Positions 1 to 8,709 of a DNA stretch of 64,000 bases are shown piece after piece; the stretch's first letter is position 1; every line of letters begins with the position of its first letter. The stretch is from Primulina eburnea. Its lineage: Eukaryota > Streptophyta > Magnoliopsida > Lamiales > Gesneriaceae. Made by a program: the position numbers and the translations under genes. The notes beneath the pieces were generated by a model. It worked only from the letters and a program-made list of their open reading frames with translations, had not been told where the DNA came from and did no database searches. The stretch covers positions 30,391,164 to 30,455,163 of the forward strand of contig NC_133105.1 in assembly GCF_022965805.1 (NCBI RefSeq). Reading direction: 5' to 3'.

Positions 1-1155
1 CCTAACTGATTTCTTTATGGTACTTACTGAATCAGCTTGTGGGATAATCTGTAGAGGAACTGCTTCTATAGGCTGCTGATCAGTAAAGGAAATCATTTTG
101 TCAGTAGAAATGGATACCTCAGAAGTAGTTTTAACCCTTTGAGTTCTTGGATTTTTCGCAATTTGAGGTGATGATGTCTTTTCTGACTCTGATGGACTCA
201 AAATCAACTTCCTTTTGGCAGCCTTCAGTTGAGCTAACGTTTTGGTTTTCTTGACTGATTTGGTAGTCGCCTGATCAATTCCAATCTCCTTCTTAATCTT
301 GACGAATTTGGCAGGAGAAATGTCCTGGTTGATTTTTGGTGGCATAGTGTTCTTTGCATTGAACACCTTGAATTTCGATAATCTTTCAGAATCAGCATCC
401 ACTAAACCTTTTACTTTCAAAAGATAACTGATTTGTACGGCAAAACCCTTGGATTGTTTTGACGACAAAAACATATTCTTCAGTATGTTGAAGATGAGTC
501 GTTTCCAGTTGAATTTTTGATCAGTCATAATAGTAGTAATCGCTTGAAACTTTTCCAATGTAAGTGCAGCAAATGATCCTGCTTTTGCTAAGAGTCCTTT
601 AGCAATTATATCAGCAAGCAACTGAATTTCATGTTTCCGTTCCTTCTTAGGATCGGAAACTTTAATTTTCCGTCCATCAGCAGATAAAAGGATTTGCATT
701 TCATCAATATCAGATGCTTTGACATCCGAAAGTTGTGCTAATCCGTCACAAGGTAAAGAAAATAATTCCCCAAAAGAATCTTCAGATATAGTCAGCAACT
801 GATCATTAAGAGTAGAGTTTATGATACCTTCTGAGTCAACTTTGCCAGAGGAATAGAAATCTTGAAGTTCTTTTGGATATATATCCTGCGATGATTGTCC
901 CAGAAATGTTCTCAGACCAGCATTTTCGAGTTTTTGAAACACCTTTTTGACCTCATCATCTCCGAAAGATAAAACGGATCCAAAATTTATTGTCATAGCA
1001 TTAAGCATGTAAGCGGGAATCTGCGTCGTCATTTCGTACTGGGTGATTTGCTGAAAGAGAAATTTAGAGAAGATATTTGTTCTTACTTTCGGCAGTTTGT
1101 GAATAATCAAAAAGTAGAACTGAAATGAAGCGGGCAATTGTACATATGTTCGTGA
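1..1155 (-). CDS. Unidentified protein frame, open at the window edge
   Basis: I read this frame directly on the minus strand. It is open from just after a TAG at 1156-1158 to base 1 and has no stop. The first ATG is at 1032-1030, giving at least 344 codons. The 41 in-frame codons before that ATG also look like protein (rich in F, L, I and Y), so the 5' end may be truncated. The N-terminal two thirds look like a mixed alpha/beta globular protein. A lysine-rich stretch (KKTKTLAQLKAAKRKL) lies near residues 255-275, followed by a Ser/Thr-rich tail. I see no transmembrane segment or retroviral motif. It lies downstream of, and on the same strand as, the SIRE-like copia pol, where some SIRE elements carry an extra ORF. 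Function is unknown. It resembles hypothetical proteins I recall from Lamiales genomes, but that is memory, not a search. Confidence 0.6.
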
Positions 1156-1583
1156 CTATTCAAATTTTTGGACACGTGTCAGTCCGTAAATAATTTGTGT
1201 TTTCCAAAAAATAATGTACGCGTGCCATGTGTGTGCAATTTTGAGCGGTTAAAAACGTGTACACGTTGTAAACTTAAATTCATCATGATTTAGCAGATAG
1301 TCACGTCATTTGATTTGGAATATAATAGGTTTAATTTATTAACTTTGATGAGAAGATTAGTAGAATTTTCAACAGAACGATCAGTTAGGAAAAACTGAGT
1401 CCTTTCAGTTAGGAATTCACTAACAACTGTCTTCTCAGTTAATCTCTTAAACCATCATTCCCCCTAAATAAATGCATTAAAGAAAAATGACGGCAATAGA
1501 CAGTAATGATTAAAGACGAGTATAGTGCTTGGCATATCAATCGTCACAGAGAGAAGCGTCCTTTCGTTTTCCTTGTCCTTGCC
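1156..1583. other. Non-coding AT-rich spacer with TCAGTT-rich stretch
   Basis: No convincing coding frame is present. Between about 1370 and 1445 the hexamer TCAGTT (or its complement AACTGA) recurs several times in short order. A purine-rich tract on the minus strand (AGGGGG, about 1459-1466) could be a remnant polypurine tract of the neighbouring minus-strand copia element. I could not confirm an LTR start next to it. Confidence 0.35.
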
Positions 1584-1593
1584 TATAAATAAG
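1584..1593 (+). promoter_or_regulatory. TATA box candidate (TATAAATAAG)
   Basis: A good plant TATA match lies 47 bases upstream of the ATG at 1640, with an A/C-rich leader between. Spacing and sequence fit a promoter reading to the right. No transcript evidence is available here. Confidence 0.4.
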
Positions 1594-1639
1594 ACTGAAA
1601 AGTTAGTCACAAGTATCAGCAGAAAACTTTTAAGAAGAA

Positions 1640-1759
1640 ATGGCAGGAGCAAGTAGTTCAAGCGTCGTTCCAGTTTCACTTGAGGCACAAAAAGCTGCGA
1701 TAGAAGACAAGGTCTTCTATGTTAGTCTTCCCTACTGGGAAGAATTACAGGACGACTAG
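1640..1759 (+). pseudogene. Truncated N-terminus of an unknown plus-strand ORF
   Basis: A 39-codon frame starts MAGASSSSVVPVSLEAQKAA and ends in TAG at 1757-1759. It follows a TATA box and short leader, and its composition looks like a real protein start. The stop falls exactly where the sequence changes into the end of the copia reverse transcriptase on the other strand, so the frame is probably cut by a rearrangement at about 1757. It could be the start of a gag-like or accessory retrotransposon protein. I do not recognise it. Confidence 0.35.
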
Positions 1760-4349
1760 CAGTTAGGTACAATAAAGAACCTATTAAACCTCTGTAAAGT
1801 GTCGTCTCAACTGATATTCCCCCTTGATCAGTATCTAATTTAACTGATGAGCTCATTGGAGTACTTGCAGTTGAACAAGATTCCATGCCAAATTTCTTCA
1901 GCAATTCCTTGGTATATTTTGTTTGATTAATAAATGTTCCTGAATCCAGTTGCTTCACTTGTAAACCAAGAAAGAATGTCAGCTCACCCATCATGCTCAT
2001 CTCGAACTTTTCCTGCATCAACTTAGCAAATTTCTTGCATAATTTGGGGTTAGTTGACCCAAATATAATATCATCAACGTAGATTTGAACAAGTAAGATA
2101 TGATCATTTTTCGAGAATTTAAACAAAGTCTTATCAACTGATCCAACAGTAAAATCATGATCAGTTAGGAATTTTGATAGGGTTTCATACCAAGCTCGTG
2201 GAGCTTGTTTGAGACCATACAATGCCTTGTTCAAATAATAAACATGATCAGGGAAATTATGATTGATAAAACCTGGAGGTTGTTCAACGTAGAATTCTTC
2301 CTGCAATTGGCCATTTAGGATTGCACTTTTCACATCCATTTGATAGACTTTAAAGTTTTTGAAAGATGCATAAGCAAGAAATATTCTGATTGCCTCCAGT
2401 CTTGCAACTGGTGCAAATGTCTCATCATAATCTATCCCTTCTTCTTGTCTATAGCCTTGTGCTACGAGCCTTGCTTTGTTGCGCACAACTGAACCGTCTT
2501 CGTTCAGTTTGTTCCTGTATACCCACTTTGTACCTATAACAGTTTTAGAAACTGGTCTTGGAACTAAGTTCCAGACATTGTTATGAACAAACTGATTTAG
2601 CTCTTCTTGCATTGCATTAATCCAATTAGGGTCAGCAAGAGCTTCGTCAGTTTTCTTTGGTTCTAATTGAGATACAAAAGCTGAATGAATAAATAGATTG
2701 AGCACCTGATTTCTGGTTCTTACTGGATCAGTTGGGTTACCTATTACCAGTTCTGGAGGGTGTGATTTCTTCCATCTAAATTCAGCATTTGTTGCTTCAC
2801 AGCCAGCAAATTCTTCGTTGGGTAACTGAATGTTTTCAGTTTCAGTTGGAACTTATTCAGTTGATAATTGATTTCCATTAGTTTGCTCCATCAACTGATT
2901 GCCAAGATTTGCTTCCAATTCAGCTGGTTGATCCAATATCTCAGGTTCAGGTGTATGAAAGATATTCTGATTATTACGATCTTCGTCTGAGTCATCATCT
3001 TCCAGACTGATATCTGTAAAACGATCAGCTAGCTCAACTTGATCAGTTGGCTTATCGATTAGTGCAGTTTCATCAAAATCAACGTGTGCAGATTCTTCAA
3101 CATTCAAAGTTTTCTTATTAAATACTCTGTAAGCTATGCTAACTGATGAATATCCAAGGAATATTCCTTCTGCAGATTTGACATCGAATGCTTTTAGATA
3201 ATTTTTACCATTGTTATGAATAAAGCATCTACAGCCAAATATTTTGAAGTAAGTGATTATGTTTTTTCTTCCATGCCAGATCTCATATGGTGTTTTCTTG
3301 TGATTTTTATTAATCATTGATCTGTTCTGAGTGTAGCATGCAGTGTTTACTGCTTCTGCCCAAAATCTTTGAGAAATACCTGAATCAGCAAGCATCGTTC
3401 TAGCAGCTTCCTTAAGAGTCTGATTCCTTCTCTCAGCCACACCGTTTTGCTGAGGTGTGCTTGCTGCTGAGAACTCATGCTTGATTCCAGTATTTTCTAA
3501 AAAGTTTGAAAGTGTTTGATTGATGAATTCAGTTCCTCGATCAGATCTGATTCGATCAATCCCAACTGATTTTTCATTTAAAAGTCTTTTGAAAAGTTTA
3601 ATCAGTTGTCCAGCAGTATGGTCTTTGGATTTGAGAAATATAACCCAAGTAAATCTTGAAAAGTCATCTACGACCACTAAGGTGTATTTCATTCCCCCTA
3701 AGCTCATGATTTGTATTGGACCAAAGAGATCCATGTGCAATAATTCTAAGCATCGGGATGAAGATTTACAGCCTTTGTTTTTGAAAGAGGATCGAACTTG
3801 TTTTCCATACTGACATGCTGAACAAAGTTTTTCTTTTGAATAATTTATTTTGGGCAAACCAGTTACAAGTTCATGCTTACTCAGATAGGCAATAGATTTA
3901 AAATTTAAATGATTTAACCGTTTATGCCACAACCAGTTTTGAGATGATTTAGACGCAGTAAAGCATACTGATGTATAAGGTTGATCATTCCAACTAACTT
4001 TGTAAGTGTTTCCACACCTTTTGCCAGTTAGAATAATCTCTTCAGTTGAGTTTTTGAGTGAACAAGATTGTTTGTCAAACTGAACTGAGAATCCATTATC
4101 GCATAACTGACTAATGCTTATCAGATTATACTTAAGATTCTCGACTAATAAAATATCATTAATGGTGAAGTTACCATGGATAAGCTTACCCTTACCCACA
4201 GTTTTACCTTTGGAATTATCCCCAAAACTGATGTTTGGACCATTGTATTTGACCAGTTTTGACAATAAGTTTGAATCTCCTGTCATGTGTCGTGAACATC
4301 CACTGTCCAGATACCATATTGATCCAATACTTGTTCCTGTTGCCTGCAA
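1757..4349 (-). pseudogene. SIRE/Maximus-like Ty1/copia pol: protease, integrase, reverse transcriptase (broken)
   Basis: The order on the minus strand is as follows. Protease carries the motif DSGCSRHMTG. The GAG-pre-integrase zinc region has WHKRLNHLN and CSACQYGK. The integrase core has D in HMDLFGP, D in RSDRGTEF and E in NGVAERRN. Then comes the reverse transcriptase, with VKSAILNG and the catalytic YVDDIIFG. The wording matches the SIRE/Maximus lineage as I know it. The frame is one continuous register broken by a single TAA at 2853-2855, between integrase and reverse transcriptase. It is truncated after TASRP at about 1757, so RNase H and the 3' LTR are missing. The 5' part of the same element lies at 15137-15455, displaced by later insertions. 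The upstream start is uncertain because stops occur before the protease in this frame. Confidence 0.9.
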
Positions 4350-4501
4350 TTAAACACAGAATAAGATTCTGGTACCCTTTTCTATTTGGGTCCATAGTTG
4401 ATTAGTCCTTTTGGAATCCAGACTTGAATCAGTTTAACTGACTGTCCTGTTGCCGTATTCCATATAGTCCTTCCCTGTCTGTGTGTGCTTGGTGTATAGT
4501 G
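4350..4501 (-). other. SIRE-like copia segment just upstream of protease
   Basis: On the minus strand a different frame reads IQVWIPKGLINYGPK, typical of the linker before the protease in SIRE-type copia elements. It is not in the same frame as the protease, so a frameshift lies between them. The segment ends at the insertion site of the solo LTR. Confidence 0.6.
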
Positions 4502-4506
4502 TGTGG

Positions 4507-6665
4507 TGAAAGCGGACCGGTTACGATGGCCGGAAGCGCAACGGAAGCACAAAAATCAAATTTTTGAGACAAAAATTTCGGCCACCCCTAGGACTTGTGC
4601 AATATTTACAAAAACAAAAACACCATACATAGGATGTTAGAAATATATACCTATCAACTTTTAAAGTTGATGTTTGGCTCCAACTTTGTTGTCAAACAAC
4701 AAAGCTCTTCAAGGCATGAAGATCTACAAGCTCCTCCTCCAAATCCTTGAAACTTTCCTTCAAATTAGGCCCACCACCAACTAGGTAGATCCCCTCACAA
4801 TTTGCACTAGAAAAATGTGAGGATTTTTCAAAGAGAAGTGTGTGTGTTCTTAAACAATTCAAGAACACAAAAAGGAAAGAAAAATTGGAGAGAAAAATAT
4901 GGTGAGGTTTCGGCCAACTCCATGTAGAGAAGAGGGAGAATGAATTAATTTTCTTGTCTTGGTGTTGCAAAAAGCAAAAGTAAAAAAGTTGCATGCCATG
5001 CAATTTTTTATTCAAAAGTAATCTCCACCTCTTCACCTCCCATGCATGTATATAATATAGTTTTTAATCAAATTAAAAACTTTGGACTAAATTTAATTAT
5101 CTCAAACATATTTGAGACTAATTAAACATTACTTGAATTTACCCAAGTCCCACTAGTTAAATAATTATTTTAATTGAGCTCTACAAGACTCAATATTATT
5201 TAATTAATCCAACACTTGAATTAATTTAATTATTTGGGCTCTACTAGGCCCACTAGTGTTTAATTAATTCAACACTTGAATTAATTTATTTAGTCCATAA
5301 TAATGTCTATGAAAATCACAATTTTCAATTACATTATTCACTTGGCCAAATTTTAATTTAGGAACACTTCCATAAATCAAAATTTACATTTCTCTCATAG
5401 AAGTCATACTTCTATTTTTCTTTACACTTATAAACTCATTTATAAGTTGTTCAACACATTGAACTATTTTCTCCTTTATAGAAGTCATACTTCTAATTTT
5501 CCTTTACGCTTATAAACTCCTTTATAAGCCGTTCAACACATTGAACTATTTTACTTCTCATCGGGATTTACAAAGCTAGTACTTGTGTGGCCCTCAATGG
5601 TTCATTGATACAACTAGCCGTGGGTTCACATCTCTATGTGATTCGGACTAAACATGTCCTTATTCGAGCATACCCCAATTGCTCCATTCTTACTTATCAA
5701 CTCCTTGATAGCAAGAACGTCAGAACTCAAGTCTGATAGTACCCAACCAATCACGTTAAACGCCTAGCAGCATCGCTTACGTGATTCCCTAGGTATCACA
5801 TGATAGTGCCTGCAAGAACCATTCAATTATGGTTAGCGTACAGTACGGTCCCTTCAACTCATATATCCCGATCGATTCGACAACCATTGGTATATCGAGA
5901 GTTGTCCAAGAATCGATACTATGTGTCATGTCGTAGTTGCATCGATGGTGTAATCTATGAAACACCTTTCATAATTACAACCATACTCTGGCCAGAGATT
6001 TCGATCTACATACACATGATAACACATAGGATATCCATACCCGAAGGTAAGCGGTGAATCCCCGACTACAATGCATCGACTCCTATGTGTTTCGACAGAA
6101 CACCCAACCTTGCCACCTGATGACCCCATGAGAGTCGGTAAACAAGTCAAAGTGTAATTCTAGCACATAGAGTCTCAATGTTGTCCCGGGTCATAAGGAC
6201 TAATTCTGTACAACCATAAACCAGGACTTTTCCACTCGATAAGTGAGAACCACTTGGAAAGTCCTTTTATGGAGGGTTGTTCAGTGCACTCTACAAGGAG
6301 CACCTATCTGCATGTTCGGACATCACAATGTCCCCTACCAATGAAACATGGTACTCACATCGCAGATACTAGTCTCTAACTCGAGCGGCCTATATCCTTC
6401 TTAGTGGCGGCTGAATCGACTAGGAACTGTTTAGAATATACAGTATTACAAATATGAGTTTCATGATACTCATCATATGAGCATCCCATATTCTTTCTAC
6501 TATTTGTATATTCAAGGGCTTTATCTATGCAGCTAACATGGGTATACAGATAAAGATTTGCCAAAATAATAATTTCAAATATTATTAAAATAAAGACTGC
6601 TTATACATAGAGTTTCATTGTAAACACTCGGCCAACACTTGGCTCGACGTGCACCTACTCTAACA
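4507..6665 (-). mobile_element. Solo LTR of a Ty1/copia element, target duplication TGTGG
   Basis: In its own orientation the unit starts TGTTAGAGTAGGTG at 6665 and ends in CA at 4507. It is 2159 bp long and flanked by TGTGG at 4502-4506 and 6666-6670. No internal coding region is attached, so this is a solo LTR left by LTR-LTR recombination. It lies inside the SIRE-like copia element. About 90 bp of the same LTR family recurs at 15456-15545, there joined to a copia polypurine tract and RNase H, which confirms the family. Short ORFs in it are not convincing. It contains an 81-bp tandem duplication. Confidence 0.9.
5400..5561. repeat. Two-copy tandem repeat, period 81 bp, inside the solo LTR
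   Basis: The landmark AAGTCATACTTCT occurs at 5401 and again at 5482, and both copies run into TTCAACACATTGAACTATTT. The copies differ by a few substitutions. Confidence 0.8.
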
Positions 6666-6765
6666 TGTGGATGATGTAAGGCTCGAGAATTATCCGTGTC
6701 ATCGATGTGAGAATTGAAGAAGATTATGCATGACATGAAAAATGTGAATTTGAGCAGCAGGGCCG

Positions 6766-7000
6766 AAGCCACACCGCACCCGCGGTGTTAGAGATACAGC
6801 ACCCGCGGTGCATTGGGAGGAAATTGGTGAAATTGTGCGAACAGACACCGCACCCGCGGTGCTAGCACAACCGCACCCGCGGTGTGAGACCGCACCCGCG
6901 GTCATGTAAGGACCGCACCCGCGGTCTAAGAATTCCAGAAAATAATATTGCTGCCGAGAGCACAGCGCACCCGCGCTCCTAAGTTACCGCACCCGCGGTC
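6766..7000. promoter_or_regulatory. Cluster of eight ACCGCACCCGCGGT-type hairpin motifs in U3
   Basis: Copies are near 6771, 6801, 6848, 6871, 6890, 6912, 6963 and 6987. The fullest form has 5-base inverted arms ACCGC and GCGGT around ACCC and contains a SacII-type CCGCGG. The cluster ends about 50 bp before the TATA box, as expected for enhancer-like U3 sequence. The repeat is clear; the function is inferred from position. The identical cluster recurs in the 3' LTR (13436-13670). Confidence 0.7.
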
Positions 7001-7047
7001 ATGCGTGCCCTTTGAAGAATAAGCCATGTGTTATATAACATGCAAGA

Positions 7048-7056
7048 TATAAATAG
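7048..7056 (+). promoter_or_regulatory. LTR TATA box of G1 (TATAAATAG)
   Basis: A strong TATA match lies directly downstream of the U3 motif cluster. Transcription would start about 30 bases downstream. The 3' LTR copy is at 13718-13726. Confidence 0.65.
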
Positions 7057-7655
7057 AGGTCCTTCGTTTTCCTCATTCAGAAGCAAGCACCGAAGGATTT
7101 CAGGGAGAGAGAAAGCTTCATTCCTCATGCTTTCAAATTTTGATTTTGTAAGATTCATACATCCAAACTTTAATCCGATTTCGGTTTTGAGCTCCTCTCA
7201 GTGTTAGCTTCAAGAGGATGTAAGTTTTATTACATTTCAACAAGATTCAGATTGTGTATGTTGAGAGAAACTTAGATTTGAGTTAGAATATGTGTTCTTG
7301 CTATACTAAGCATCGTAAAAACGTAAACGGATTGAATTACGGATGTCGTATGCTATAGGTTCGATTTTCCAGCATGTATTATGTGAAGATTATGCAGAAT
7401 TTGGTATACATGTTTGTATTGGATGAGATTATGAGTAATTGGGATTGATTATGATATTGTTATGTTGTTACTGAGTTGACCGGTACCGAGATTTATTATT
7501 GATTGGAATACGTATTGCTTTGAGTTAGAGATTGATGTTGTGTGTCTACACATTGCCATTTCAGATTTGAAGTGACAGGTTTGACATTCCGACTTCAAGA
7601 TTTCGACAGAGATTGTGTGACGAAAGGTATAATTCATGTGGTCTTGGGATTGCAC

Positions 7656-7681
7656 AACTCGATTCAGATTTGATACGAGTT
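7656..7681 (+). promoter_or_regulatory. Conserved LTR hairpin 1 (AACTCG ... CGAGTT)
   Basis: Arms AACTCG (7656-7661) and CGAGTT (7676-7681) enclose a short loop, with CCCTAAATCACATACT following. The same arrangement occurs in the G2, G3, G4 and G6 LTRs and the solo LTR at 24014-26264. In G3 the arms extend to 8 bases (AACTCGAG and CTCGAGTT, 32647-32672). The role is unknown; a structured RNA element is one possibility. Confidence 0.45.
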
Positions 7682-8094
7682 TTCCCTAAATCACATACTA
7701 GATTGTTATTACATTGATTATGTAATGTCTTGTTTATTGATTTATATTCGAGTCCTGAGATAGGAGATATTGGCAGACTTGCCAAAACTAGACGTTTCGG
7801 TGTATCGTCGCATAGGAGCAGATTTGCTATATGTGTAGACCCTCGATACAGAGATTGACCGAAGTCTAGGAATAAGACGTACCGTTGCCCCGAGTGGTTG
7901 GGTAGGTGACAGACCGTCTTATTCACACCGGGATCCCTAGATTAGAAATGAGTCGAGTCAAGATTTGAATGTTGAATACAGATTTGTATTCTTCTACATG
8001 TTTAGATTTATATTCATGTTACTTGATTTATGCTATGCATTTGTATATGATATTTACATTGCATGCATCCATGTTTTATACTGGGATATGTTCT

Positions 8095-8150
8095 CACCGG
8101 AGTTATCCGGCTGTTGTCGTGTCTGTATGTGTGCATGGCAACAGGTGGGG
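8095..8150 (+). promoter_or_regulatory. Conserved LTR hairpin 2 (CTGTTG ... CAACAG block)
   Basis: The block holds a small CCGG/CCGG hairpin followed by arms CTGTTG and CAACAG around a variable loop, bounded by CAC and GTG. It lies 316 bases before the LTR end. Matching blocks are at 14765-14820, 15967-16022 (minus), 23174-23229, 24292-24346 (minus), 37836-37890, 38184-38239 and 63422-63477, all about 280-320 bases before the LTR end where that end is present. Confidence 0.5.
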
Positions 8151-8471
8151 CAGGATCAGGGTCACGACGAGGAAGAGAGAGATGATAGCGTGGAGATGCC
8201 GGGTGTAGCAGAAGACTTCTGATGTTGTACTAGTAATTTTATGTTGATACTAGAGATGTTATGTTGTTATTGTAACATGTATAACAAGTAAGGCTACTAG
8301 ATCATGTTATGTAATAGTCGTTGACTCATGTTTGTTTTAAATAAAAATGAGACGCTTTATGTTAACATTCGATTTAATGTTAGAAAGCGAAAAATTTTGA
8401 CCCGCCATTTATAATAAAGATCCAATTAAATCCCAAAAGAATTGAGTTAGAACCCGGGTCCCCACAACAGG

Positions 8472-8483
8472 TGGTATCAGAGC
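8472..8483 (+). other. Primer-binding site, initiator tRNA-Met type
   Basis: TGGTATCAGAGC starts 6 bases after the 5' LTR and is complementary to the 3' end of plant initiator tRNA-Met. The untranslated leader runs from here to 8709. I see no other feature in it. Confidence 0.9.
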
Positions 8484-8709
8484 TGTAGGTTCTGTAGACT
8501 GAGATAGAATAGAATGAGCGGGGTATATCGAGTCATCTTCCTTGCTTTTGAGATGCTAGCATGATTTACTGCTTTCCCTATTGTATGTGTTGTATTATCT
8601 GAATTGATTTACAACATTTCAAGCCTGAATCAGAACCGATTCTCGATCAGAGGTATATGATCAGAGGAGGGCTGAGACAGATGATATTGGTTGAGTACTA
8701 ATCAGTTTT

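Larger units (their letters stand above)
6675..8466 (+). repeat. 5' LTR of G1
   Basis: It starts TGTAAGGCTCGAG and ends GGGTCCCCACA, and is exactly the same length as the 3' LTR at a constant offset of 6670. U3 carries eight GC-rich hairpin motifs (6766-7000), followed by a TATA box at 7048. Two hairpin-forming blocks in the downstream half are shared with other LTR families here. Short ORFs in the LTR (for example 7965-8222) have no recognisable content. Confidence 0.97.

Noticed and set aside
4692..5036. 114-aa minus-strand frame in the solo copia LTR
   Set aside because: It lies wholly within the LTR, near its 3' end, with low-complexity F/L/S composition and no recognisable motif.
6699..6905. 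Small frames reading TAGAV and similar repeats in U3 regions (also 13369, 17235, 31671, 36129, 58861, 62012)
   Set aside because: They are translations of the GC-rich hairpin motif clusters, not genes.
7965..8222. 85-aa frame conserved in both G1 LTRs, with a similar frame in G6
   Set aside because: The two G1 copies are identical because the LTRs are. In G6 it is altered by indels. No start context or domain supports it.
8472..8483. A tRNA-Met gene
   Set aside because: Only the 12 bases complementary to the tRNA 3' end are present. It is a primer-binding site, as at 23521 and 63783.
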